From: Basidiobolus ranarum
Lineage: Eukaryota; Basidiobolomycota; Basidiobolomycetes; Basidiobolales
Direction: 5' to 3'
DNA length: 37,637 nucleotides
NCBI GenBank assembly: GCA_040143965.1
Contig: JASJQH010000052.1
Coordinates: 1-37,637, forward strand
Shown here: one piece after another, positions 1-10,529 of the stretch
How positions within the stretch are numbered: the first letter of the stretch is position 1
Layout: each line of letters opens with the position of its first letter
The notes under the pieces: model-generated
What the model saw: only the letters and a program-made list of their open reading frames with translations
What the model was told of the DNA's origin: nothing
The model's database searches: none
Made by a program: the position numbers and the translations under genes

Positions 1-1498
1 GTGGTTGGTCCTGTGTTTGTGTATTCTGCACATCGTTGCCAATGATCATTTATCATATGATCTCACAGTCAATCTGTACTACCCTAAGGTTTGCTCGAGG
101 CTATTACTCAAGTCTATGGGGTACAGTTATATTTCCTCCAAAACTTGTTTATTTGTTGCTTCATAAGTTCCTGTTCCGTCGACATCTTTCTTATGGACTC
201 CTCTACCTGAATATATTCATATAGCGACTTGGCTTGTATGAGGATAGACTCAATCTACGCGTCAACTTCTACACTCCCGCCTAAGTAAAAAGAAATAGTG
301 GAGACCGAGGCTTTTGTTTGCTGTGCTTTCTTCTTGCGCTACGCAACTTGGTTCTGTGGTCATTTACACCTCTATGGTCTGTGAATATTTAGGTCTCACA
401 AAACTCACAGTTCATTTTTGCTACCGATCCATGCTCTATGTATCCAGTTTTGCTTTTATTTCTTCTTTCTTTGGCAAATGACCCTTTATTCATGTATACC
501 CAAGTTACACACTCTTATATTCTTAGCGTTTGCACAAGCCACTTTGTATTCATCCCTCTCGAATGGATAGCACAATCTATTTAATACTCCGATCGTCTAG
601 CTATTAGGTTGTATTGTAATTCGCATCCTATCTATTCGCATCCTATTTAGCCATGGAAGATTCTACTGTTTCCACGGCTATAACAATACTATTGAACTCT
701 AGCAGAATGTTGGCCATCTTTACTACTAGATATTCTTCCAATGGGCTAGGTAAGTATGGTGTTTACACGCGCTAGACCCTGCCGGTTCTGTATGGGGTAA
801 TTCATTCTTCAGTGGATTGCAACAATTTGCTATCACCCCAGTAAGACCTGAAGGTAGCGCTGTGCGTACAGAACTGGAAAAGGTAACGACGAACCAGACT
901 GCTTATAACTCAAATGACATTTGTACCCCACACTGAGTACTTACGCTGGTTTCAGCATAAAATATAGGGTTAGTGTGTGGGAATTTAGCTAACCCTAAGT
1001 ACTAATACTCAAATTATATGAGTTACTAATCCAAATTTACCAATTTCTATGAACAGTCAACAGTTGAAAACGAATAGTGGCTGTCTAGGAATTGTAAGAA
1101 CTAAGCCTACTGATACAATAAACATTACTGTATGCACTACTACTGGACTGGTATTGCTCACTCAACAAGAATAGTAGTAACAAACAATTGGCTATTTTAG
1201 TAAAATAGATGAAAAAGAGTCGTATCATATTGAAGTGATTTCCTAAGTGATTTCCTCAATGACTATTTGCTGTTGTTTCTCTGTTGAAATCATCCATATT
1301 GTAGGATTGCTGGTCTAGCATATACCATGGTAAATAACTGTCCATTGAGTGCATATCGTGAGACATGAATAATGATGAAACGATATTTAATAAGACTTGT
1401 TACATCTGAAGTGGGAAGTGGCCAAGCTCGCAACTGAAAAGATATTATGGAAAGATTGTAATATACATGGTTGTCAGGGTACTTAATCGTATGCTATA
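1..1498. other. Gene-poor left flank
   Basis: No recognisable gene family is visible on either strand apart from the weak candidate at 653-967. The stretch lies downstream of the minus-strand poly(A) polymerase gene. It holds a 15-bp tandem duplication at 619-648 (ATTCGCATCCTATCT twice, the second with one change) and a few short TTAGGG/CCCTAA-like words near 966-998. Confidence 0.5.
653..967 (+). CDS. Possible small three-exon gene, unrecognised
   Basis: I do not recognise this product. An ATG at 653 opens 97 nt ending in a perfect donor (G|GTAAGTATG). The frame resumes at 776 after GCTAG and stays open to another donor at 883 (AAG|GTAACG). A third short exon, 956-967 after TTTCAG, ends in TAG. 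The model gives 71 residues, with RYSSNG near a possible mitochondrial presequence and WGNSFFSGLQQF in exon 2. The phases close, which is mild support. Against it, the first intron would be only 26 nt, much shorter than any other intron here, and no homologue comes to mind. Without the second intron the frame would end in TGA near 940. Confidence 0.25.
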
Positions 1499-3473
1499 TT
1501 ACTCATCTGAAGATATCTCGCCCTCTTCATGGTCGCTATCATCTAAATGCTTTTCGGATCCCTTCACTCCAGCGTTGTCAGTTGTATTCAAGTCGAGACT
1601 AGAATCCGACTCATCTGGAACAAACTCCAAGTCTGAGAAGGTTGGTCGCTTATTACTACGTGCTAACGTGTTTAAATGGGCAGAAGCAGGTATGGGAGGA
1701 GTGGGTGGCGGGTCTTTAGACATGACTCTTTTTCTAATTTCCTCCTGTAGCCCAACGTTTCCATCGACCCCTAGTTCTCTATGTAAAGATTGTGAACAGT
1801 ACACCTCCGCTATACGCTCTCTGTGCTTCAGAGTGTCAGTGGAGATTTTCAATATGCCGTTCAACAGAGAAAAGGGCCTATCTGAACGTCGATGACGACG
1901 GGATGAATCCCGATAGTGCTCAAAGATATTGGTAGTCAGCACGTCATAGGCACCCCCGAATGCTTTACGCACTCTCAATATACCATGGGTTCCTTTGGAG
2001 ACATCGTTATCAGCATCTTGTGGATCTTCAATTGATAGCAGGTAGTTTTGTTTCTGATTTTGCCAGCCTTCAAGGTCTTTGCGAAAATAAGAGCCTTCAT
2101 TATTAATGGATATTCCAGTATTAACATAATTAAAATTCTTTCCGTATAGCTCAAAGAATTCTATCAGCAACACTCCGAGATTCTCTTCTGGGTTGATTTC
2201 TCCTGATTGAACCTTGGGATGTAACTAGAAGTAAATTGGCGCTTTAACACACCTGCCCAACACTTGTCACTAAGCAAGAGTAGCTTACCTGTAAGAAGCT
2301 CACCACCAGTAGGAGGGTTGCGTAAGAGCCTAACCCTCCATTATACACTTCGTTCATACCACGCTGCATCAAGAATTGCTTGAGTATTAACGTGAGAGGT
2401 CGTACGCCAGGTATTTCCTTGACCAATCGTTTCACTATCGAAGCACTCTGGATGCCACTCTCTATGTCTATGCAAATATCCACATTAAAGTTGGTGATCG
2501 TCTCGACACATTTAATAATAGGCACCTAGGAAACCCACGTTAGTACTTAGTCATTCAAGACAAATTGCATATACATACTCTAGCTTTGGCGATGACATTT
2601 ATGGAGTGCGCAACATTGCGGCTTTTCAGTGCGGAAGCAAGAAGCCATAATCGCTTTTTCTCCTTTGGACATTCACCATACATGAAGATCACCAAATCCA
2701 GATCACTTATTGAGGAAGGGCCAGTTTAATAAACCAGAAGATAACAAGAGACTTGCTACAAAAAGCTCACCTAGTAGGTAGGTATAACCTGGTGTCGTAA
2801 CTACCAAATATATAAACTCGTGCACGAGGCCATAAAGAACGAACGGTCTTTTCTATACGTTTTACAGCCATGTACCGTATCTCATGCTCTTCCGGAGTTG
2901 CAGAGATATATTCAACAAATTCTTTGACCTCCTTATGTAAACTAATAAAACGTGTTAGTTCAGTCAATACAAGTCCACATTGATAGAATATATAGACTAA
3001 TTTTAAACGTACACACGATGTACTTCTCCTCCAAAACGTTCTTTTCCAGCGGAGGGATCGATCCAAGGAGGTAAATCTTTTGAGAAATTATCTGGGGATA
3101 CTGAACGTTTACGTTTTTTACTTGTCTGTACTTGTTCTACCTCCTCTTCGTGTTCGTCTTCTGAAGGAATGAAAGCGATAAAATCGTCTTGAATCTCCTC
3201 TGGTTTTGGTATTTCTTCGACGATTTCCGGCACTGGGACCGAGTTTTCTTCTTTAGTTTCGGTAATAGATTGTTCGTTAGTTGCATTTTCTTCTTTTAAT
3301 TTCTTTAATCTTTCACTTCTTGCTTTTTTAGCTGCTTTACGTTTTTCTCTTTTTTTCATAGTACGTAATTCGGTAGCGGATTTATCTGAACCTTTATCAT
3401 ATTCGGAACCTTCTTCAGTTTCCGAACCTGATATAGGTGAGTTAAAGTTATCCTCTTCACCAGTTAAACTCAT
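1499..3473 (-). CDS. TRF4: Non-canonical poly(A) RNA polymerase, TRF4/PAPD5 (Cid14) family
   Basis: Nuclear poly(A) polymerase of the TRAMP type, which adds short tails to aberrant RNAs to feed the exosome (family knowledge). Five exons fit: 3473-3013, 2941-2771, 2705-2579, 2525-2289, 2224-1499; total 573 aa. The N-terminal 150 residues are charged and low-complexity, with Lys-rich and Glu-rich runs. The nucleotidyltransferase core follows: LHKEVKEFVEYI, then GSYDTRLYLPTSDLDLVIF with the GS motif and catalytic DxD split by an intron, then the third catalytic Asp in NFNVDICID. The PAP-associated domain shows GSYATLLLVVSFLQ and NLGVLLIEFFELYGKNFNY. The tail is acidic (EEGEISSDE). The intron before exon 4 has a TACTAAC branch site. 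The next gene upstream, at 4192, is on the same strand. Family assignment is near certain; the symbol follows yeast usage. Confidence 0.93.
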
Positions 3474-4191
3474 TACACTAATTTGAAAACTAAAAGTACT
3501 GGGTTTAAAGGTATCCTTTGGAGACGAGTCTTTACAACTTAAAAAGTCGGGAGAATTTTACGCGTTTTTTTAGAGTAAATGAAATTTCTCGAAAAAAATC
3601 TGGTGGATTTAGGAACATTTGGTATATTTCTAACTCTATAAGGTGGGAAATACTAGGGGAATGAAATCGGAACCAATTTCTTGTACGAGATCTCAATTTG
3701 GATCCTTTTTATCTTGGAATATCAATCCGGAAAGTCTGTGCCGGTGCTGTATTGGTGTTGGTGCTGGTGCTAGTGCCAGTAATGATACTACAGTGCTGCT
3801 ATTAAAATTTCTTGATACAATTCGCTCGGAACCATATCAACGTGTGAGAGATCTTTTATTATTCATTTTCAATACTGAGATATCACAGTGATTCTACTCT
3901 TACGATGGACGCAGTGTTGATGATAAATTATTGTGTACAAATGGGAAGAGTAAGTACTGAGAAGCAAGAGGAAGTGGGAAGAGACAAACATAACTTTCAA
4001 TGGATTTTTAAGAGCACGAACTGAAGAAACATATAGATGCTGAACAGTAACCGCGCTAGTAAGAACATAAAGAGAGTATTGGGTGGGTTGTCGGAGAATG
4101 AGGAAAAATACACGGATGCATGATGAATCGATATTCTAAATTATGGCTTGGACCTTACATCTATCATCACGACTTAATATCACAACATGTG
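3474..4191. other. Intergenic stretch with one doubtful small ORF
   Basis: This lies between two minus-strand genes, so it should hold the promoter of the TRF4-type gene. A plus-strand ORF begins with ATG at 3661 and ends at 3891 (76 codons), with a GTTGGTGCTGGTGCT-type simple repeat coding Gly-Ala-Ser. No family is recognisable and I do not call it a gene. Confidence 0.35.
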
Positions 4192-5173
4192 TTAAACTAA
4201 AACCACTAAAGCTTGAATGACGCCTCCACGAGGAACTTTGGTATCTTCAACGGTAACATTGTCGTCTAAAATTTTCCCCATATAGATAAGGCGTATATTG
4301 ACTGTGTTTGGATCGACATTCTCGGAGTTGCATAATCTACTCTTGACTATTTTCATTGTATCTTCCGGATTTACCTTAACTCGAACATCTTTACCAGTAT
4401 TGAGTCGAATTACCAATTCTTCGCTTGAATCAGTTGTTGAAGTGGTTAACACTGGAGGTGTATACAATGGCTCAGCTTTAGGCTCATAAGAAATCTCTGG
4501 TTCTTCTTCTTCTTCTTCATCGTCATCGTGCTCTGTGACGGTAATGGTAGGGATTTGCGTCAAGGGTACACTATTGGAATATTTTCTGTTCGTTGGTTCA
4601 TTTTCAGTATTTTGAGTTTCTGTCGAGTTCTTGAAATTATCGTCAGTTGTACGTGTGAGATTTGTAGGCTCAACAAAGCAGTATATAGGTGTGAGATATC
4701 GGTTTCCAAGTTCGTCATAGCAACCATCAGAAAGATGGCCAGTAGGTACTGATAAGTTCAGAGAGTCAACGATAGATTGTGCTTGGGCAAGGTCAGTAGT
4801 TTCACAAGCAGTACGTAATTTCTCCCAAACTTCACTACGACCCTATATATAAAAAAGAATAAGGTTAATCTTACATAGAACGGAAGTTAATATACAGGAG
4901 AGTGATTTCTTTGCTTACCTCGTAAGTAGATGCGGTTTCCCAAAAGGCGACACGTTTAGCTTGAAGTTCTTCGAGTGTTATGGGAGTATCGGAAGTCCAG
5001 GATAAATTTTTCTTTCTGAGAGGCTTATTACCTTTATAGAAAGAAACAAAGGGAAGTTTAGCTCGAGTAAGTGACGCAGTAAAAGCAAATAAAAACTTAC
5101 CACTTGAAGGGATGATGTTCTCAGGAGCTCCGTTGTGCTCGTTATCAGCAAGTTGTGACGAACAGCAACCCAT
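4192..5173 (-). CDS. Ubiquitin domain-containing protein, UBTD1/2 (DC-UbP) family
   Basis: Homologue of human UBTD1/UBTD2, small proteins linked to E2 enzymes and ubiquitin signalling. Exons 5173-5101, 5031-4919 and 4842-4192 give 278 aa. The first residues, MGCCSS, form a strong N-myristoylation plus palmitoylation signal, so membrane attachment is likely. The conserved UBTD N-terminal domain follows: NKPLRKKNLSWTSDTPIT, AFWETASTYEGRSEVWEKL and the diagnostic CYDELGNRY (helix and loop region). A linker rich in Thr, Asn and Glu, with a run of seven or so acidic residues, leads to a C-terminal ubiquitin-like fold with LVIRLNTGKDVRVKV and IRLIYMGKILDDN. The ubiquitin-like domain does not end in Gly-Gly, so it is an integral domain rather than a conjugated modifier. 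Phases close across both introns. Confidence 0.9.
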
Positions 5174-6220
5174 ATTAATAAGTTTACAAGAATATAGGGT
5201 AGAAAAAGTATATAAGGTTTTCAGTAAACAAGGTTTAATGTGAAGACAAGATTTTATAAAGATACGTGGGCAAAATACAGGCTCGGAAACCAGGAGTAAA
5301 TTTTTATAGTATGAAAAACAACGGTTGAGAACAACAATATCAAATGATATAAAAAGGGAGTTGGTTATTTTTGAAGCATTATATAAGGATCACATTGTCT
5401 ACACATCTCGATTGCACATTCACGCAATCGTGATCCACAGAAAGGGAATCAGTTTCAATCAAAAAGCACCAACAATAGACGGTTATAAGACGGTTAATAG
5501 GAAGATCCATATATCGAAATCTCAATAAATAGATATAGACATGTGCCCAAGCGAAAGGGGGATGGTTCAACCGTAGAAAGCAACCTAACCCCAAGTAGTA
5601 ATCCACAACAGCTCATTTATCAGAATAAGTAAAGCAACAATTCATTGTGTAAAAGAAGCACGGATAGGTAAGTAATGATTTGCATTCGGCGTATGAAGAG
5701 TAGCCCGTTTCTGGCTTGCATGAGTGTGAAGAGTAGCGGATTTCTGATTTGAACCCGCACATTCATCCATTCACCCATTCACCCATTCAGGACAAGATAA
5801 CACTGTGCTTCACGGCTTCTCTTCGGGCTCGCTTGGCTAATCATTATACTTATGAATTCAATCTAGAAAGGGAACGTGTGCTATCTATATGCCCTTCAGC
5901 CTCCCATTGGACTAGAAAGCAACCACGAAACCCTCAAACAAATCAAGAAGTCGTTTCCACTGATCATTAAGGAATGTCTGGCTACGGATTTACCGAGTCC
6001 GATCAACGAGTGATATATTTGTTCATTACTTTCCTAATAAAGACTATAGTGCCTCGCATGGCTTAATCTGATTTAAAAAGTAGCTAACCGTAGCGCTGAC
6101 GGTGGCCCTAATAGTACCATAACACTACCATAACAATAAGTATTGATGTCCAGTGTACAATCTGTTGCTAATTACGAGGCTTGCTGGGAGACTGGTGAAC
6201 GTATCAATGGAAATAAGATC

Positions 6221-6286
6221 TTAGGGTTAGGATCACCTTGAGCTCATTTATTTCCAAGTTGCCCAGGTTCGCTCAGGGTTAGGGTT
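6221..6286 (+). promoter_or_regulatory. TTAGGG-type (telobox-like) motif pair
   Basis: TTAGGGTTAG at 6221-6230 and AGGGTTAGGGTT at 6275-6286 lie 45 bp apart in a gene-free region. In other fungi such words are bound by Tbf1/Teb1-type Myb factors. Whether they act here is not known. Confidence 0.25.
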
Positions 6287-6399
6287 CTCATCCGATAATC
6301 CCTTTTCACAGAGTGTCACTTGGATACAATGTGCACAGTCTACTTCAGTGATAATGCGATTGAAACAGACCAATATTTGATCGTTATAATGAGCCTGGA

Positions 6400-6465
6400 C
6401 AATCTAATTATCGAGAAATACCCAATTTCCATCAATCTAATTATCGAGAAATACCCAATTTCCAT
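6400..6465. repeat. Perfect 33-bp tandem duplication
   Basis: Two identical adjacent 33-bp units, 6400-6432 and 6433-6465, each starting CAATCTAATTATCGAG and ending TTTCCAT. There is no third copy. It looks like a recent slippage or repair duplication in intergenic DNA, 3' of ARPC4. Confidence 0.9.
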
Positions 6466-6650
6466 GATTGTTGAGTGAAGATACAATGTAGAAAAAGTAG
6501 AAATGGTTTACAAGAAGTTTGTTTATATGGAAAGGTGTCAACGAATGAAGATGAATGATTTTTAGCTTCTTAGCAGGGTGATCCTGTTAATAAACAAACT
6601 AATGACAAAGAGAAGTTAATATATATCAACCAAGGCATAAAGATTTCTGA

Positions 6651-7413
6651 CTAGTTTCTAACCTGAGCAAGATAGGATTCAGCAACGATACGAGCACGGG
6701 CGTTTAATGAAAGTTTCATTTCACTGATTTCTTTATCCACTTCTTCCATGAATTCGATGATAAAGTCCACCAATTTATGTTTAAACATCTGTTCAGTGTG
6801 GAAGTTAGTCACCAAGAAGCTGATATCGTATCCCTAGAGAGTAACAAGTTAATGTTCATATCCAACATGAAAAAATTTGATGTATCATAAAAAAGGAAAG
6901 GGGTTTTCTTGTCTACCTTGACAGGCTTTCGGCGTAAGATAATGAAATTATCAGCTCTCATCATCAAGAAACGTGTAAACTTGTGAGCCAAAATTTTCTC
7001 AATCTCATCTGCCTGTTTGATCTTGATGCTGATGCGAACAGAGTTGATGGAAGTTTCAATCAAAACCTGTTCGTTTTCATTACGACTAATGACCAAAGGA
7101 TTAAGAAGAACTTCCTTTGAAGCACTAAAAATGGCAAGAATATTCATGGTTATCAAGTTAATATAGAGGCGAAATGTTTCAATAGGGTATAATCGAGCAA
7201 GTTGAATACCTAGCCTCGATTTCGGGTTTGTTGTGCTTTTCTACTACTTGAGAAGAGAAATTCTCAAGACACAAAGCTACATTCAGGGTGGCGCGTACAG
7301 CGGAAAGATAAGGACGAAGTGTGTTGGACTAATCATGTTTGAATCATCATAAAATTTCAATCGACTTTAATAAAATTAAGACCAAAAGCAACCAAACATC
7401 TTTTACGTACCAT
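6651..7413 (-). CDS. ARPC4: Arp2/3 complex subunit 4 (ARPC4, 20 kDa)
   Basis: Core subunit of the Arp2/3 complex, which pairs with ARPC2 to form the structural centre of the complex that nucleates branched actin. Exons 7413-7411, 7328-7210, 7124-6917 and 6833-6651 give 170 aa, against about 168 in animals. Conserved stretches are [79 protein letters not shown] and [19 protein letters not shown]. The first coding exon is the ATG alone: the donor GTACGT follows it directly, and an 82-nt intron separates it from the second codon. Phases close across all three introns. This is one of the surest calls in the window. Confidence 0.96.
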
Positions 7414-7777
7414 GTTGTTTCAAGATGACTGAAGGGAAGCAATGAAAAAGTGCTAACGTTAAGTGACGTAAATCTATCCTCTAGTGGATGTATTAAAAGT
7501 TGTAGAATAATCGCGATAAACTCGAATGATTTTAAAAATTAAATGGACCCCATATTCAAATCAGTCACCAGTTTATTAACCTGGCTTAGTGTATAAACGG
7601 ATTATGAGCTTATAAGATAACACTTTGAATTAGATAACCCATGAATCAAAGTTACTCAACATCAATACAAACTGCGGATTTTCCCACACTGTATTCATAA
7701 ATATCAAAGCTACTGTTGTACGTTACAAGAACTCCCTTTCAATATATACTTCTGAAGTACTCGACTTGTCATATAGC
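7414..7777. other. Divergent promoter region, ARPC4 / acetyltransferase
   Basis: A 364-bp gap between the divergently transcribed ARPC4 (-) and SSAT-like (+) genes. It is AT-rich, and I see no convincing TATA box or other named element. Confidence 0.4.
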
Positions 7778-8281
7778 ATGAGTGAAGTGAAAATTAGAGA
7801 TACAACCAAGGCCGATGTGCCGCTCATCTTTCGAATGATTAAAGAGCTTGCAGCTTTCGAGAAGTTGGAATCTGAAGTTGTTTCTACCGAAGAAGAAATG
7901 AGGGAAGGACTATTCGGTGACAAGACAAACTCCACAACGCAAGTGGTTTTTGCTTACGTTACTAATGCTGAAGGAAATGAGGAAGTGATTGGCTTTGCTC
8001 TTTTCTTTCACAATTTTTCCACCTTTCTAGGTAGGCATGGTATTTATTTGGAAGATTTGTATGTCAAAGAAGAGTATCGTAGTAAAGGAGTTGGTACGAA
8101 ACTACTGAAATTTCTTGCAAAGCGTGCTGTATCCAGTAACTTTGGTAGAGTTGACTGGTGGGTGTTGAATTGGAATGAAAAAGCCATTGGATTTTATAAA
8201 AAGATCGGTGCTGTACCAATGGACGAGTGGACTACATTTAGACTTACTGGTGATGCCTTGAAGAAGTTTGCAGAAGAATAG
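7778..8281 (+). CDS. GNAT N-acetyltransferase, SSAT (diamine/thialysine acetyltransferase) family
   Basis: Single-exon gene, 167 aa, the size of animal spermidine/spermine N1-acetyltransferases (about 170 aa). It is expected to transfer acetyl from acetyl-CoA to an amine of a polyamine or lysine analogue. The N-terminus IRDTTKADVPLIFRMIKELA and the next segment FEKLESEV match the SSAT layout. The acetyl-CoA loop reads YRSKGVGTKLLKFL (motif A, Q/R-x-x-G-x-G). The C-terminal part has RVDWWVLNWNEKAIGFYKKI and ends WTTFRLTGDALKKFAEE. The start is the ATG at 7778; an in-frame TTG 12 nt upstream is not needed. SSAT1-like and SSAT2-like (thialysine) activities cannot be told apart from sequence alone. 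Confidence 0.9.
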   Translation: MSEVKIRDTTKADVPLIFRMIKELAAFEKLESEVVSTEEEMREGLFGDKTNSTTQVVFAYVTNAEGNEEVIGFALFFHNFSTFLGRHGIYLEDLYVKEEYRSKGVGTKLLKFLAKRAVSSNFGRVDWWVLNWNEKAIGFYKKIGAVPMDEWTTFRLTGDALKKFAEE

Positions 8282-8403
8282 CTAATCTCTATCTGCAAAT
8301 CTAACATATAAGTAATAAACATAAAAATATTAAGTAGTCACAGACTGGCTCTTTGGTTCATATCACAACTAGGTTTATTTACATTCAATTGTGCATTAAT
8401 TGA

Positions 8404-8691
8404 TTAAGAGTTGGCTTTCATACGAGCTTCGCCTTCGACTCTGGATGCCTTGCCCTCGGCCTCCATTTGTTGATTACCAACGGCTGCACCGACTGTGTTT
8501 TTAATATTTCCTTTGAGTTTTTCCCCGGCACCTTGAGCATAGCCTTCAGCTTGAGCTTTCTTGTACTCGGCATTTGCCTCAGCGCGTCTGGCTGCGCCTT
8601 CGGCTTCCATTTGTTCGCTACCTACAGCGTAACCGACGTTCTCCTTCACGACACCGTTGGCCCATTTGAGATTAGCGTTTACTTTGTCCAT
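8404..8691 (-). CDS. CsbD-like stress protein (fungal Hmp1-type)
   Basis: Small hydrophilic protein, 95 aa, no intron. It has two CsbD-type units: KENVGYAVGSEQMEAEGAAR in the first half and KNTVGAAVGNQQMEAEGKAS in the second, each followed by charged, Ala-rich helix. CsbD proteins are common in bacteria under general-stress control. The fungal relatives include the protein annotated as mismatched base pair and cruciform DNA recognition protein Hmp1, though that DNA-binding role is thinly supported. I chose the ATG at 8691; an upstream in-frame ATG at 8784 would add 31 residues without CsbD features and would overlap the TATA-like element. A CRE site and a TATA-like element lie upstream, consistent with a stress-induced gene. 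Confidence 0.85.
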   Translation of the reverse strand: MDKVNANLKWANGVVKENVGYAVGSEQMEAEGAARRAEANAEYKKAQAEGYAQGAGEKLKGNIKNTVGAAVGNQQMEAEGKASRVEGEARMKANS

Positions 8692-8751
8692 ATTTGATGT
8701 AGAGAGTTTGAATAATGAGTTGTTTGGTTTTGGACTTCGCGACCAACTGTC

Positions 8752-8759
8752 CTTATATA
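8752..8759 (-). promoter_or_regulatory. TATA box of the CsbD-like gene
   Basis: On the minus strand this reads TATATAAG, about 60 bp upstream of the chosen ATG at 8691. That places a start of transcription roughly 30 bp before the ATG. The placement fits a TATA-containing stress gene promoter. Confidence 0.5.
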
Positions 8760-8786
8760 GCCCAGAAGTGATCCTTGAGCTCATAT

Positions 8787-8794
8787 TGACGTCA
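8787..8794. promoter_or_regulatory. CRE palindrome (ATF/CREB-type site)
   Basis: TGACGTCA, the perfect palindromic CRE, lies about 95 bp upstream of the CsbD-like ATG and 28 bp upstream of its TATA box. In fungi, Atf1-type bZIP factors acting below the Hog1/Sty1 MAPK bind this word in stress promoters. The match is exact; its use here is inferred. Confidence 0.5.
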
Positions 8795-9533
8795 ATAGCA
8801 CACTCATTAAAATCGATGCAAGTAACAGGTCATACCATTGCGTCATCATTAGTTAAAGCAGATTTTTATTTCTTTACCACTTAGGGAATAGCGCAAAATT
8901 TAAATCTTGTTTAAAAGACTAGGGGCTACGGGCTTGGATATAGGCAACACCGGTGGAAACTCAGACAAAAAGAAGGATAAGAGATAGTGAATAGTCAGAT
9001 GTATGTATGTAATAGTCACTTAAAAGACCGTAAACGAAAGACCGAAACTAGTGAAGTAAAAAATAGTAAATTCGTTCAACATCGAACTTTCCTCATCTAA
9101 TATGAAAAGGTTGATTGGATATTAAGGGTTTGCGTTGGTGATAAGATGTTCTTTAGAATGGATTGAAGTAGAGTGTGACGGTGGAGGAAGTGAGAAAGTG
9201 ATGAAAGGAGCACGTTAAGTAAAGAACCCGGGAAAGAATTGGTCCCATTAGAATAGTAAACTCAATGGTTGAAGTGAAACAGGGAATCGTGCGGTGGTTA
9301 CTTTTCTTTCAAAAACTCGAAATCATTAAAATCTTGCTAAAGGCGTATATAGAAGGCGGAGAGAGGGGAGGGATACTTCTTTCTCTGGAACATAAAGTTC
9401 TTCTCTTTGGTTTCCTTTGGGAAGAGGGAAGAACAATAATCAATGTCATAAAGGAGAGATAAGTTGGAAAAGTGATGGTTCAGGTAAAAGGCTAAGAATT
9501 AAGGGAAGTACGAACAATAATGAATGTACTATT
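8795..9533. other. Intergenic region, CsbD-like to Ras
   Basis: Promoter-distal sequence of the CsbD-like gene and the 3' flank of the Ras gene. The part from about 9000 to 9500 is purine-rich on the plus strand. Open frames such as 9265-9462 begin or continue without any family features, so no gene is called. Confidence 0.45.

Positions 9534-10529
<996 letters not shown>

Larger units (their letters stand above)
5174..6650. other. Long gene-poor intergenic region
   Basis: About 1.5 kb with no recognisable gene on either strand. Short open frames exist (for example 5749-5970 and 6146-6241, the latter from ATG to TGA, 31 codons) but show no family resemblance. It contains an 8-bp simple repeat of the CCATTCAC type near 5763-5789, a 33-bp tandem duplication at 6400-6465 and two TTAGGG-like motif pairs near 6221 and 6275. 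Confidence 0.5.

Noticed and set aside
3661-3891. 76-codon plus-strand ORF with Gly-Ala-Ser repeat
   Set aside because: Composition is driven by a short simple repeat, there is no family match and the rest looks like AT-rich chance sequence.
5725-5765. tRNA-like T-arm word (minus strand GGGTTCAAATC)
   Set aside because: The bases on either side do not form the T stem, and no D or anticodon arm can be placed at the right distance.
5749-5970. 73-codon ORF
   Set aside because: Starts inside a CCATTCAC simple repeat and shows no domain or codon bias.
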